Assembly (NCBI GenBank): GCA_036501535.1 | Contig: DASYAE010000227.1 | Location: 1 to 56,070 of the forward strand | Origin: DASYAE01 sp036501535 | Lineage (GTDB): Bacteria; Actinomycetota; Actinomycetes; Streptomycetales; Catenulisporaceae | Length of the DNA: 56,070 bases | Direction: 5' to 3' | Part shown: positions 46,137 through 55,165 of the stretch, piece after piece | How positions within the stretch are numbered: the stretch's first letter is position 1 | Layout of the letters: every line of letters starts with the position of its first letter | The notes under the pieces: model-generated | The model's database searches: none | Told to the model about the DNA's origin: nothing | Seen by the model: only the letters and a program-made list of their open reading frames with translations | Program-made: the position numbers and the translations under genes

Positions 46137-47217
46137 ATGGCGCTGTTTCGACGCACGGAGAAAACTGCCAAGGGCAGCGCGGGCCAGGCACCTCAGCAGG
46201 TACCGCAGCAGCCTGTTGCTCAACCGTCCGCCGCCCCGGCTCCGCCGCCGCCCAGCCTGGCGCAACGGCAAGGGCTGCCCGCGGCGCGGATACTGGACGA
46301 CTTCGGTGACCCGCTGCTCGCCGAGCTCATGGCGGCGGCGCCGCGGGAGGACTGGCCGGCGCTGCGTGCGCTGCTCGCCAAGCACGACCCGCGCAGCCAG
46401 GACATCACCTGCCTGATCTGGAACGTGTGCAAGCAGGCGACCGACGCGCTGGCCGGGTGGCTGCCCGCGGCGCTCGAGTCCGAGACGGACGATGGTCTCG
46501 CCCTCGCCATGCTGGCCAGCCTGAAGATCAACCGCGGCTGGGCGGCGCGGACCGGCGCCAGGGCCCGCAATGTGTCGCGCTCCCAGTTCGAGACCTTCCA
46601 CTCCCTGCTGGGCGAGGCCCCAGGACCTGCTCTACCGGGCCACGGAGATCGATCGCGACTCGGTGCTCGGCTGGTACTTCCTGCTGGAGCTCAGCAACGG
46701 CCTGAATCCCGGCGTGGACGTGAGCAGGCGGCGCTTCGAGGCCGTCGACGCCCGGTGCCCGGCCAACCTCTACTCGCACCGGACCATGCTCAACATCCTG
46801 TGCCGCAAGTGGTACGGCTCGCACGAGCAGATGCACGAATTCGCCCGTGCGGCGCTGAACGGTCCGCACGCCACGCTCCTCGGCGAGTTGACCGCGCACG
46901 CCCACATCGAGCGCCGGCTCGACCTTTCGGACAAGGACGAGCGGACCGCCTACATGCACCAGGCGGAGGTCGGCGCCGAGCTGCGCGCCGCCGCCGAGCT
47001 CAGCGTCTTCCGGCCCGACTATGCGTTCCCGCGCAACCCCTACTTCACGGCCAACATGTTCGCGATGGCTTTCGGCCTGGCCGGGTTGTGGCCCGAAGCC
47101 GTCAAGGCGTTCAAGGCCACGGACGGCGTCGTGACCGGGCGGTGGATCTACATAAACGGCTCGAACCCGGCAAAGGCCTACGACGCCTGGCGCGAGTTCG
47201 TTCTCAAGAAGCTCTGA
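46137..47217 (+). pseudogene. DUF4034-like helical protein gene with a one-base frameshift
   Basis: It starts at ATG 46137 after AAAGGGGG. The first frame gives a Gln/Pro-rich linker, then helical sequence to FHSLLGEAP near 46620. One extra C in the run CCCC (46618-46621) shifts the frame; removing it gives LGEAQDLLYRATEIDRDSVL and continuous sequence to the stop at 47217 (about 360 residues in all). The second part (LYSHRTMLNILCRKWYGSHE, then ELTAHAHIERRLDL) resembles DUF4034/TPR-like proteins; I hold that loosely. The first frame happens to stay open through to 48485, which is misleading. Homopolymer location favours a sequence error. Confidence 0.7.
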
Positions 47218-47237
47218 CAGGCAGCCGGCCGAGGCCG

Positions 47238-48485
47238 ATGCCCACCGCATTGGAGTTGTTGCCGAAGGCACAGGCGATGCTGCTCGCGCTGAATGCCACC
47301 GATGACGGGCTGCCCCTGGTGCAGCGCCTCGGCGAGTACTTTCCGAACGAAACAGACGCCGCATGGCTCACCACACCGGGTGATGTCGCGTTCAGGGACG
47401 CGTTCTGTCAGGAGACGAGCCAGGGCGGGTGGTTCACCGCGGCTGACCACGCGGAGTTTTGGGGCCTCGTCGACGAGTACGACCCTGACGCGCAAACTCT
47501 CGGCTTCGAATCACTCAAGGCGTTCCTGGAGCGCGTGCTGGCCATGTGGGAGACGCAAACGGGCCAGCTCAGCGCGGAACCCCAGCCAGAATCCGTCGCT
47601 GACCAGCAGCAGCGTGCCGAATCGGTGTACGCGGTCGTCCTGGAACAGTTCCCGGGTCGCAGCGAGGACGAACAGCGGCAGATCTGGAACGACGTCTGGA
47701 CGACGGTCCACCAGGACGACGTAGGCGAATGGAGTCCACAGCGCATCCGGTCCATCGCACGCGAGGTCCAGGACCGGCACCTTGCGCGCATACAGTCCGA
47801 GCGCATCTCGATTCACGAGCTCCGTGCGAAGAAGACGGAAATCACCGGAGAAGCTGAAACGCCGCCGACCAACGCCGGGCGATTCGGGCGGCGGGAGGAC
47901 GAGGGCTCAAGAGGTGAGGGGGCCGAGGTCGCCCCGGAGAGGTCGAATCGCGGCATCCTGGAGCCGGTGGCGGCATGGGAGACCGTCAACCGGCTCGAGA
48001 TTCGGCACTTCCCTACGCTCTCCGAGGCGGACATAGCGAAACTGGGGAACTTCGACAAGGTTCTCCCGATCTCGATACCGAAGTATTTTCCGGGCCTTGA
48101 GAAGCTGCCGATCCTGGACGCCCATCTGACCGGCGACATCACCGTCGATCCGGCCGCCGGGGTGACGCTGAACATTGAGCGGGGACTGCTGCGTTTCGAC
48201 ATGAGAAACGAGAAGAACCTGCTCTTCATCTTCGATCCGGGAGAGCTCAAGGTGGGCCTTGAGCTCGGCCGGGTGAGCGGAGGAGGCGTCGTCAGAACGA
48301 AGCTGCGCCTGGTCGGGCTCGAGGCGTTGCTGGACGAATCTTCCAGGCTCGTGGTCTCGGGGGGCACCGTGACATCGCGGATCGTGATCGGCAGCGGTAA
48401 CGAGATACCGGATCAGACCTACATGGGAGCAGCCATCGCCTACTACTACCGGGGGGACGAACTCGTTGGTACGGAATATTGGTGA
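47238..48485 (+). CDS. Hypothetical protein, 415 residues
   Basis: No family recognised. ATG 47238 lies 20 bases after the previous gene's stop, so the two are likely co-transcribed. The N-terminal 170 residues are helical and charged, with many Gln/Glu. A linker at about 200-245 follows, then a beta-rich C-terminal domain (ITVDPAAGVTLNIERG and SRLVVSGGTVTSRIVIGSG). There is no signal peptide. The last codons are echoed just past the stop: gaatattggt occurs twice in tandem, a small slippage duplication. Confidence 0.75.
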   Translation: MPTALELLPKAQAMLLALNATDDGLPLVQRLGEYFPNETDAAWLTTPGDVAFRDAFCQETSQGGWFTAADHAEFWGLVDEYDPDAQTLGFESLKAFLERVLAMWETQTGQLSAEPQPESVADQQQRAESVYAVVLEQFPGRSEDEQRQIWNDVWTTVHQDDVGEWSPQRIRSIAREVQDRHLARIQSERISIHELRAKKTEITGEAETPPTNAGRFGRREDEGSRGEGAEVAPERSNRGILEPVAAWETVNRLEIRHFPTLSEADIAKLGNFDKVLPISIPKYFPGLEKLPILDAHLTGDITVDPAAGVTLNIERGLLRFDMRNEKNLLFIFDPGELKVGLELGRVSGGGVVRTKLRLVGLEALLDESSRLVVSGGTVTSRIVIGSGNEIPDQTYMGAAIAYYYRGDELVGTEYW

Positions 48486-48507
48486 ATATTGGTGATAGGC
48501 ACTCGAG

Positions 48508-51276
48508 CTACGATCCGGTGATCGGCGTGCCGTTCTGCGCCATCGCGAAGATGTGGATGTTCTTGTCGTTCGGCAGAGTGATCGATGCGACAGTCCTGGT
48601 CGCGTCGACGCTGACGACCTGTTCGTCGACGTAGAAGGCGTGGACCTGCTGGCCGAGCGCCTGGTTGCGGTAGGCCATCTCAGCGACCTCGGTGTTCCCG
48701 GCTCCCGGCGCTCCGCCCCAGTCCGACTGCTTCAGCGTCACCGTGCCGGTGCTGCCGTCGGTGTAGTGGATCGTCGCGACGCCTGACTGGTTGCCGTTCG
48801 TCCCCGCGCCGAGGAAGCCGATCTCGCTCGCGCCGGCCTCCGGCGGCAGCAGGATGGTCTGGCCGAGCGCGCGCACGTTGTCGTTGTCGCAGGACTTTGC
48901 GTCCGGCCAGGTGAAGCCGAGCCCGTTGACGGTCAGGCTCGCACCGGGGACGAGTGGGTTCGGCGAGGCCGCGGCGAGCGCGTCCGCGGAGTAGGCGTCG
49001 GTGCCGTCGTCGAGTGCGCCGCAGCCGCGGTTCGTGTCCGGCGAGATGCCCACGTCGTTGAAGTAGTCTGACAGCACGTCGGTGTCCGCGACGTCGAACT
49101 GCCCGGCGTTGGAGCTTGAGGCGGGCCCGGTGATCACCTCGACGCTCGCGGTGCTGCCGGGTTCGACGCGCCAGATGTTCTGCGGTCCCGACGCCGTCGA
49201 TATGGCCGGGCCGCTCGGCTCCGGCACCGTGAAGGTGACGGACGTGTCCGACCAGTGGTCGATCGTCAGCCTGCCCAGGTCGCCCGCGCCGCCCCAGTCG
49301 ACGCCGGCGTCGGACAGCAGCAGGCTCCGGCCGTGCGACGTGGCGCCGAATCCGGTCCCGGTGATGGTGACCCGCTGGCCCGGCGCGGCGTCTGCCGGGG
49401 TGATCCCGCTGATCGTCGCGGGGCGGGACGCAGTGTTCGTGAGCGCGATGTCGTCGACGTACCCGCGGTAGCCTCCGCTGCTCCCGGGCTGGTCGTAGCC
49501 GAGGTCGATCCGGACTATCTTCTTGCCCGCGGACGCCTTGCCGATGTCCACGCTGACCTTGTTCCACTGGTTGAGCTGGAGCTTGCCGCACTGCGACGCG
49601 GGCGTGAGCGTTGAGGCGCCGAGTTCGTGCAGCGCGCTGCCGTCGGCGAAGACCAGATCCAGCGCTACACAACTGCTGTTGTCACCGCTGACGCCTGGGG
49701 CGGCGCTGCCGTTGGCCTGTGGATAGATCCAGTAGGAGAGGGTGGTGTCTCTGCCGACGCTCACTGGCTGGTCCGACAGGTCGAAGAGCTTCATGTACGC
49801 GTGGTCGTCCGGCGCGCCCGTGGCTTGGCCGGAGTACATGAGCGCATTGGTGCCATCGTGGTTGTTCTCCTGACGCACGCTGGATTCCGGGCTGCTGGCA
49901 CCGCTGTACGCGATGACGTTCGCGCTCCCGCCGCCGCCGGGAGCGGCGTCGACGCTGTCGATCCAGTCCGGCATGGGCTGGCCGTGCTCGAAGCCGGTCT
50001 GGAACGGCGTCTGGGGCGACTGGGCCGAATGGGTCGCGGACGGCTGACGCAGCCCTGCGGTGGCGAGCGCGGTGACCGTGTCGCCGGCGCCGTAGTACAT
50101 CATCCAGGTGCCGTTGTGGAAGAAGATGCTGTTCATCCATACGGTCTTCGGCGTCTGGCCGTTCCACTCGTACGACACGTCCGGCGTCGGAGTGAGCACC
50201 GCGTCACTGAGTTGGTGCAGCACCTGGGTCGGATCCTGGCTGGAGAACTCCTCCTCGCTGATCGCGTAGAACCAGCGGCTGTTCGCCATCAGCGTGCCGG
50301 CGGTGAACACCACGATGTCGTGGTTGGCGGGCCTGCCGGCCACGGTCTGGTAGTCGGTGACCGCCACGGATACCTCGTACGGCTGCCAGCCCTTCGGGTA
50401 GTGCACGTTCAGGGGGTCGGCCGTCTGCGCTGTGGTGCTGTCCTTCGCGTGCCACGTGCGCATGTCCGTCGAATAGGCGATGTCGGTACCGGTGTCACCC
50501 TGGCCGAAGTACATGACGTACTCGCCGTTGACCTTCGTCGGCGTGCCGTTGGCGTCGGTGACCACTGCGGCGTCCTTGTTGCTCCCGGCGTTCGGCTCCA
50601 CGATCCACGGCGTGCTCCAGTGGATTCCGTCGGTCGAGGTGGACTCGGAGATGTCGTATGAGCCGTAGCAGGTGCCGTCCGCCTTCGGGTGTACGGAGGT
50701 GAAGAACGTGTAGTACGTGCCCTGCAGCTCGAGCAGGCGCGGGTCCTCGAGCCCGCACTTGTCCTGTTCGCCCGTCGTGCCGAAGTTGATCACCGGGTTG
50801 GCCGCGGTGTCCTCGGTGAAGTGCACGCCGTCGGTGCTGGACGCGTACCCGATCTGCGACGGGCCGCCATAGGTACCCTGCCCGCGGTAGAGCATCTTGT
50901 ACTGGCCGTCGCGGTAGAGCACGCCGGGGTTGTAGAGAGCGGCGGCCTGATAGCCGCTGCCGCTCGGCGTCAGCAGGGGGTTGGCGGCGCTCGGGGTGAA
51001 CGGACCGATCGCCCAGCCGGGGATGTTCGCGGCGGTATAGCTGGCGTCCGCCGCTGCGCTGGTCTGCGGCGACGACGGGGCCGCGGCACCGACTGATCCT
51101 GTCGGGCTGGCGACGCCGGCCGCCGTAGCCGCGAGGGGCGGCGTCATGCCGACCGCGACGGCGATCGCGCCCGCCGCAAGCAGCCGCTGCGCCGTGCGCC
51201 CGGGCCGGACCCGCCGCGGGCGGGCCGGGTCAGGGTTCTTCCACGTGCTCGCGACGACTCGGCGGAAGCCGGTCAT
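48508..51276 (-). CDS. Secreted GH130 mannoside-active enzyme with accessory modules
   Basis: 922 residues. An Arg-rich N-terminus and hydrophobic stretch (LLAAGAIAVAVGM) make a long Sec-type signal. GH130 motifs span about 85-410: NPLLTPSG, NPGVLYRDGQYKMLYRG, GLEDPRLLEL (E177, D178), SNKDAAVV and MYYGAGDT. Then come a galactose-binding-like module (about 424-625), an IPT/TIG domain (about 630-720) and a C-terminal module (about 745-915). GH130 holds beta-mannoside phosphorylases and hydrolases. An exported member more likely hydrolyses, since phosphorolysis needs cytoplasmic phosphate. The promoter and operator upstream are shared in type with GH2-GH92. It is convergent with the gene ending at 48485, 22 bases away. 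Confidence 0.85.
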   Translation of the reverse strand: MTGFRRVVASTWKNPDPARPRRVRPGRTAQRLLAAGAIAVAVGMTPPLAATAAGVASPTGSVGAAAPSSPQTSAAADASYTAANIPGWAIGPFTPSAANPLLTPSGSGYQAAALYNPGVLYRDGQYKMLYRGQGTYGGPSQIGYASSTDGVHFTEDTAANPVINFGTTGEQDKCGLEDPRLLELQGTYYTFFTSVHPKADGTCYGSYDISESTSTDGIHWSTPWIVEPNAGSNKDAAVVTDANGTPTKVNGEYVMYFGQGDTGTDIAYSTDMRTWHAKDSTTAQTADPLNVHYPKGWQPYEVSVAVTDYQTVAGRPANHDIVVFTAGTLMANSRWFYAISEEEFSSQDPTQVLHQLSDAVLTPTPDVSYEWNGQTPKTVWMNSIFFHNGTWMMYYGAGDTVTALATAGLRQPSATHSAQSPQTPFQTGFEHGQPMPDWIDSVDAAPGGGGSANVIAYSGASSPESSVRQENNHDGTNALMYSGQATGAPDDHAYMKLFDLSDQPVSVGRDTTLSYWIYPQANGSAAPGVSGDNSSCVALDLVFADGSALHELGASTLTPASQCGKLQLNQWNKVSVDIGKASAGKKIVRIDLGYDQPGSSGGYRGYVDDIALTNTASRPATISGITPADAAPGQRVTITGTGFGATSHGRSLLLSDAGVDWGGAGDLGRLTIDHWSDTSVTFTVPEPSGPAISTASGPQNIWRVEPGSTASVEVITGPASSSNAGQFDVADTDVLSDYFNDVGISPDTNRGCGALDDGTDAYSADALAAASPNPLVPGASLTVNGLGFTWPDAKSCDNDNVRALGQTILLPPEAGASEIGFLGAGTNGNQSGVATIHYTDGSTGTVTLKQSDWGGAPGAGNTEVAEMAYRNQALGQQVHAFYVDEQVVSVDATRTVASITLPNDKNIHIFAMAQNGTPITGS

Positions 51277-51321
51277 GCCCCAACCTCCCAGCTCGAAACT
51301 GCACCACGGCCCGGCCCCGAG

Positions 51322-51341
51322 CTATGACAACGTTGTCATAG
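51322..51341. promoter_or_regulatory. LacI-type operator upstream of GH130
   Basis: Perfect 20-base palindrome CTATGACAACGTTGTCATAG. It lies 13 bases downstream of the GH130 -10 and 45 bases before its start codon. It shares its 16-base core with 28541-28556 and 51455-51470. Confidence 0.88.
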
Positions 51342-51354
51342 GGAGCGGATGCTG

Positions 51355-51383
51355 ATGCTTGCACCGGGGGCGGCGATCGTCAA
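51355..51383 (-). promoter_or_regulatory. Promoter of the GH130 gene
   Basis: On the minus strand: TTGACG (51383-51378), 17-base spacer, AAGCAT (51360-51355), followed by the operator. Confidence 0.6.
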
Positions 51384-51421
51384 GACGGCTGCGGCTCCCC
51401 CGAAGCATCAGATATCGAATA

Positions 51422-51451
51422 TTGACGTCCGCGCTGCGGCACCGCTAGCTT
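51422..51451 (+). promoter_or_regulatory. Promoter of the Tat-exported protein gene
   Basis: TTGACG (51422-51427), 18-base spacer, TAGCTT (51446-51451), with the operator starting four bases later, over the expected transcription start. Confidence 0.6.
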
Positions 51452-51454
51452 CTC

Positions 51455-51470
51455 ATGACAACGTTGTCAT
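51455..51470. promoter_or_regulatory. LacI-type operator upstream of the Tat-exported protein
   Basis: Perfect 16-base palindrome ATGACAACGTTGTCAT directly after the -10 of the rightward promoter. It is the third copy in the window. Confidence 0.88.
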
Positions 51471-51546
51471 ACCGCCTCGGCTGCACGGCCTCAGTCCCGT
51501 CCCGCACCGGCCGCAGCACCAAGGCGAGACCGGAAGCGAGGCAAGG

Positions 51547-54500
51547 GTGCCCGGCAGGTTGACCCGACGTCAGTTCATGCGCGCAGCCGGCGGCGTGACG
51601 CTGGCCGCCACCGCGTTCTCCTCCCGCCCGGCTTTCGCGGGAACCGCCGCGAGCGGCCCGGGCGCCGCCGCGACCGGGTTCCCGGCCGGAGCCGAACCCG
51701 CTGCCGACGACGCGGTCGCCGCCTCGTACTACCAGTACCTGCTGCGACACACCAACTGGGCGCAGCAGCAGTGGGACGCCGACCTGGGCTACTACTCGGC
51801 GGCCAACTACAACTTCGCGGTCGTCCTGGGCAACGCGGTGCTGCTGACGCACGGCACCTATGACGCGTCCGTCGCCGGCGTGGACGCCGACACGCTCAAG
51901 GCCCAGACCCTCGCCACCATCGCCCACTTCGCCACCAGCAACGTGCTCAACGGCGGAACCGAGTGGGGCGAGACGATGTTCTTCGACAGCACCTTCGAGC
52001 TCTACTTCATCCTCGCGGCGAAACTGCTGTGGGACGAGCTCGACGCGGCGACGCAGGCCGCGGTCGACCAGATCGCCGCGGGCCAGGCCGCCTACACCGT
52101 GGCCCTCGGCACGGCGGACGACCCGCGCAGCCCCGGCTGGTCGCCCGACGGGCTCGCGGGGAACTGGATCGGCGACACCAAGGTCGACGAGATGGCGGTC
52201 TACGCGCAGTGCCTCGGCCCGGCCGTGGCCTGGCTGCCGGATCACGCCGACGCTGCGACGTGGAGCACCTGGCTGACCACGTGGCTGCTCAACGACACCG
52301 GGCTGCCGCCGGCCGACCAGGCCAACCCGACGGTCGTCGACGGCAAGCCGATCTCCGCCTGGAACACCGCGCACAACATCTTCGACACCTTCTTCGTCGA
52401 GAACCACGGATCGTTCGAGCCGCACTACCAGCTCGAGACCTGGCGCATGTCCGCGCGCGTGACCGCGCACTTCCTCGCCGCCGGCCGGGAGGTGCCGCAG
52501 GCGGCGACCACCGCCAAGCCGAGCGCCGCGCAGCTGTGGCGCACGATCCGGCGGGTGCAGAGCGACAGCGGCGAGCCGTTCATGCCGATGGACGACGACC
52601 GGTACCACCTGTTCGGCCGGGACGTGGTGCCGCTGGCGTTCCTGGCCCAGATCATGGGCGACCCGCAGGCCGCCCGCGCCGAGGCGAACATGGCCGCGCA
52701 GCTCGGCCCCTACCAGCTCTACCCGCCGGAGTATCAGCTCACGAAGTTCAGCGGCGAGGCCAAGTACGAGCCCGAGGCCCGCGCCGAGCTGGCCATCAGC
52801 TACCTGTTCCACGTCTGGCGCGCGCACCACGGCGGCCCGGTCAAGCCGGTGAGCCAGGCGGCGTTCGTCGCTGCGGCCACGGCCGCCACGGACTACGGCG
52901 ACGTGCCGGGAACGCTCGCCCAGAACTCGCCGAACGCCTTCGCCGCCGCCGTCTCCAAGCCCACCTACGTGAAGTTCGTCTACGCGCCGAACCACGACGA
53001 CTGGCTGTTCGACATCGCCGGTGCCTCGGCGTCGCTGCTGCCCTCCACGTCGGTGACGGTGAAGAACCGCTTCGCCGCCGCGTACAGCGTCCTGCGCGAC
53101 GGCTTCGACGCCACCGCCGCGCTGCTGGCCCTCTCCACCGGATACGCCGGATACGCGACGCTCCCGAGCGGGGCCGTGGTGTACGCGACGAGCGGCAATG
53201 GCGCGGGAGAGGGCGTGCTGAACGTCTTCAACCTGAACATGCCCGGCATATCCGGCCTCGATGGGGACCGCGCCTACACAGGCACGCAGGGCGCGTTCAC
53301 CGTCGCGGCCGGAGAGGGGGGCACCGGCGGTGTCAATGATCTGACCTTCCCTGCGGCCTCCGCGCGCTATGTGCGGATGCTGGGTATCAAACCTGCGACT
53401 CAGTACGGCTACTCGATCTACGAGTTCCAGGTCTTCGCGCCCGGCGGCACCACCGACCTCGCCCAGGGCATGCCGACCACCGCCTCCTCCTACACCGCCC
53501 CGACCTATCCGCCGGCGGACGCGACCGACGGCAACGCGACCACCCGCTGGGCCGTCGCGGTCGCCGACCGCTCGGTGGGCGGCAGCTGGCTGCAGGTGGA
53601 CCTGGGCGCGGCCACCGAGATCGACCACGTCACCATCAGCTGGGAGGTCGCCTACGGCGCCGCGTACGCCGTGCAGACTTCGCTCGACGGCAGCACGTGG
53701 ACCGACGCCATCACCGTCCCGGCCACGCACCAGGTGGACGGCGGCTGGATCAACGTCGACGGACGCGCCGGATTCGTCGTGCGCGGCAGCAGCAACCCGC
53801 TGACCGTGACCGCGGACATCCTGACCCTGTCCGACGGTCCGGCGGCGGGCGCCGCGGGCATGGTGGTGGAAGGCTACCCGGCGCAGACGCCGGATCAGAC
53901 CGCCGTGCTCGCGGCGCGCAAGGCGCCGGAGGCGGCCGGCTTGAGCCCGCTCGCCGCGAGCACGGCAGAGGACTACCTCAGCCTGTTCAACCTCGGCGGC
54001 CAGGACCTCGGCACGCAGGCGGCGCCGGTCGAGCTCCCGATCCCGGCACAGGGCCAAGGGCAAGCACAGGCGCAGGCACAGGCGGTCCAGCTCTACCGCG
54101 GCCGGCAGACGACGACCGACTCCGGAAGTGTCTACGACGTCGTACTTCCTGCGATGTCGGCGCGCGTGGAGGGCCCGCGGTTCGAGCTGAGGGGATCGGT
54201 GCCCGCGGGCGTCGTGGCAGAGGTGACGGACTCGCTGCAGCTCACCCTGACGGCACCGGCAACGGCCGGGTGCCGACTCACGGTCGTGTCACGCGCCAGC
54301 GGGAGTGGGGACACCTCGCGCATCGTCGAGCTCAAGGCCGGCCAGACGAAGAGCGTGGCCTTCCCGGGTACCGCGACGCCCACCGCCGATCTGGCGCTCG
54401 GCCGCACCACCTATCCGACCGCGCCGCTGCCCGAAGGCATGTCCGACCCCGCATATGCCGTCGACGGGGATCCGCGCACGTCCTGGCGGCCCGGAGCGAA

Positions 54501-54759
54501 CGGCGGCCGCATGGTCGTCGACCTCGGCGCGGCGGCCGCGCTCGGCACGCTGTCCGCGACCTGGACGCCCGGCGCCCCGGTGGCCTTCACCGTCGCCGTC
54601 TCCACGGACGGCCTGACCTACACCCAGACCGCGAGCGGCACCAGCTCCCACCGCGGCAACACTCTGACCCTCGGCACGACCGGCCGCTATGTCGCTCTGA
54701 CCGTCCCGCGCTGGTCCAGCGCCGGCGCAACCCTCGTGTCGCTCACCATCAACGCCTGA
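51547..54759 (+). CDS. Tat-exported protein of unknown catalytic family with discoidin modules
   Basis: 1,070 residues from GTG 51547, chosen because the twin-arginine signal (LTRRQFMRAAGG) follows at once and GAGG lies upstream; the open frame back to 51349 crosses the operator. Residues about 50-450 are helix-rich with repeated aromatic motifs (ANYNFAVVLGNAVLL, GTEWGETMFFDSTFELYF, NIFDTFFVENHGSFEPHY, RDVVPLAFLAQIMGD), suggesting an alpha-toroid of the kind seen in polysaccharide lyases and some glycosidases. A discoidin-like segment at 606-725 has its ARYVRM strand ahead of the core, as in the GH2 enzyme. A canonical F5/8C domain ends the protein (945-1070). I cannot place it in a known GH or PL family. 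It shares operator type with GH2, GH92 and GH130. Confidence 0.8.
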   Translation: MPGRLTRRQFMRAAGGVTLAATAFSSRPAFAGTAASGPGAAATGFPAGAEPAADDAVAASYYQYLLRHTNWAQQQWDADLGYYSAANYNFAVVLGNAVLLTHGTYDASVAGVDADTLKAQTLATIAHFATSNVLNGGTEWGETMFFDSTFELYFILAAKLLWDELDAATQAAVDQIAAGQAAYTVALGTADDPRSPGWSPDGLAGNWIGDTKVDEMAVYAQCLGPAVAWLPDHADAATWSTWLTTWLLNDTGLPPADQANPTVVDGKPISAWNTAHNIFDTFFVENHGSFEPHYQLETWRMSARVTAHFLAAGREVPQAATTAKPSAAQLWRTIRRVQSDSGEPFMPMDDDRYHLFGRDVVPLAFLAQIMGDPQAARAEANMAAQLGPYQLYPPEYQLTKFSGEAKYEPEARAELAISYLFHVWRAHHGGPVKPVSQAAFVAAATAATDYGDVPGTLAQNSPNAFAAAVSKPTYVKFVYAPNHDDWLFDIAGASASLLPSTSVTVKNRFAAAYSVLRDGFDATAALLALSTGYAGYATLPSGAVVYATSGNGAGEGVLNVFNLNMPGISGLDGDRAYTGTQGAFTVAAGEGGTGGVNDLTFPAASARYVRMLGIKPATQYGYSIYEFQVFAPGGTTDLAQGMPTTASSYTAPTYPPADATDGNATTRWAVAVADRSVGGSWLQVDLGAATEIDHVTISWEVAYGAAYAVQTSLDGSTWTDAITVPATHQVDGGWINVDGRAGFVVRGSSNPLTVTADILTLSDGPAAGAAGMVVEGYPAQTPDQTAVLAARKAPEAAGLSPLAASTAEDYLSLFNLGGQDLGTQAAPVELPIPAQGQGQAQAQAQAVQLYRGRQTTTDSGSVYDVVLPAMSARVEGPRFELRGSVPAGVVAEVTDSLQLTLTAPATAGCRLTVVSRASGSGDTSRIVELKAGQTKSVAFPGTATPTADLALGRTTYPTAPLPEGMSDPAYAVDGDPRTSWRPGANGGRMVVDLGAAAALGTLSATWTPGAPVAFTVAVSTDGLTYTQTASGTSSHRGNTLTLGTTGRYVALTVPRWSSAGATLVSLTINA

Positions 54760-54796
54760 TCGGCCCCTATGCGGCAGCACGAACTCGGTGAAGCCG

Positions 54797-55051
54797 ATGT
54801 TGCCAAAGCCAGAACGCATTGGTGCGCGTCGTAGGACACTCGCAACCATGGCCTTCGCCGCATTATGCGTTTCCGTGATCGCCACGCTGATAGCTGCCGG
54901 AGCACTGGTCTTTGCACGCAGGCAGAGCGGGGTGGAATCCGACCGTCGTCATGATGAGACGCGACCACAGTTCCGAGGACGCGCCAGAAGGAAGCCCTGG
55001 ACGTGCATGGTCGACGAAGTGAAACCAGGGATGACGGTTGAGGTCTCCTGA
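54797..55051 (+). CDS. Possible small membrane protein
   Basis: 84 residues from ATG 54797, or 87 from GTG 54788. One clear hydrophobic segment (TMAFAALCVSVIATLIAAGA) lies between basic ends. There is no good ribosome site and no recognised family. The rest of the 54760-55165 interval shows nothing else. Confidence 0.35.
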   Translation: MLPKPERIGARRRTLATMAFAALCVSVIATLIAAGALVFARRQSGVESDRRHDETRPQFRGRARRKPWTCMVDEVKPGMTVEVS

Positions 55052-55165
55052 TGCGGCGGACACCGTTCACCATCCGTATCGGGGCTGATCGCTTGGCCGC
55101 CCTCCCCTCATCTGGAGAGAACTCGTCCCGGTCGCGTGTCGGAGCCGGCTCGTAAGCTTATTCGT

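Noticed and set aside
46047..48485. A single 812-residue gene
   Set aside because: Its middle third is Arg-rich noise. It is the 5' part of one gene (46137), a frameshift, then an independent gene starting at 47238.
51445..54063. 872-residue minus-strand frame opposite the Tat protein
   Set aside because: Antisense composition, no motifs, and it would run through the operator.
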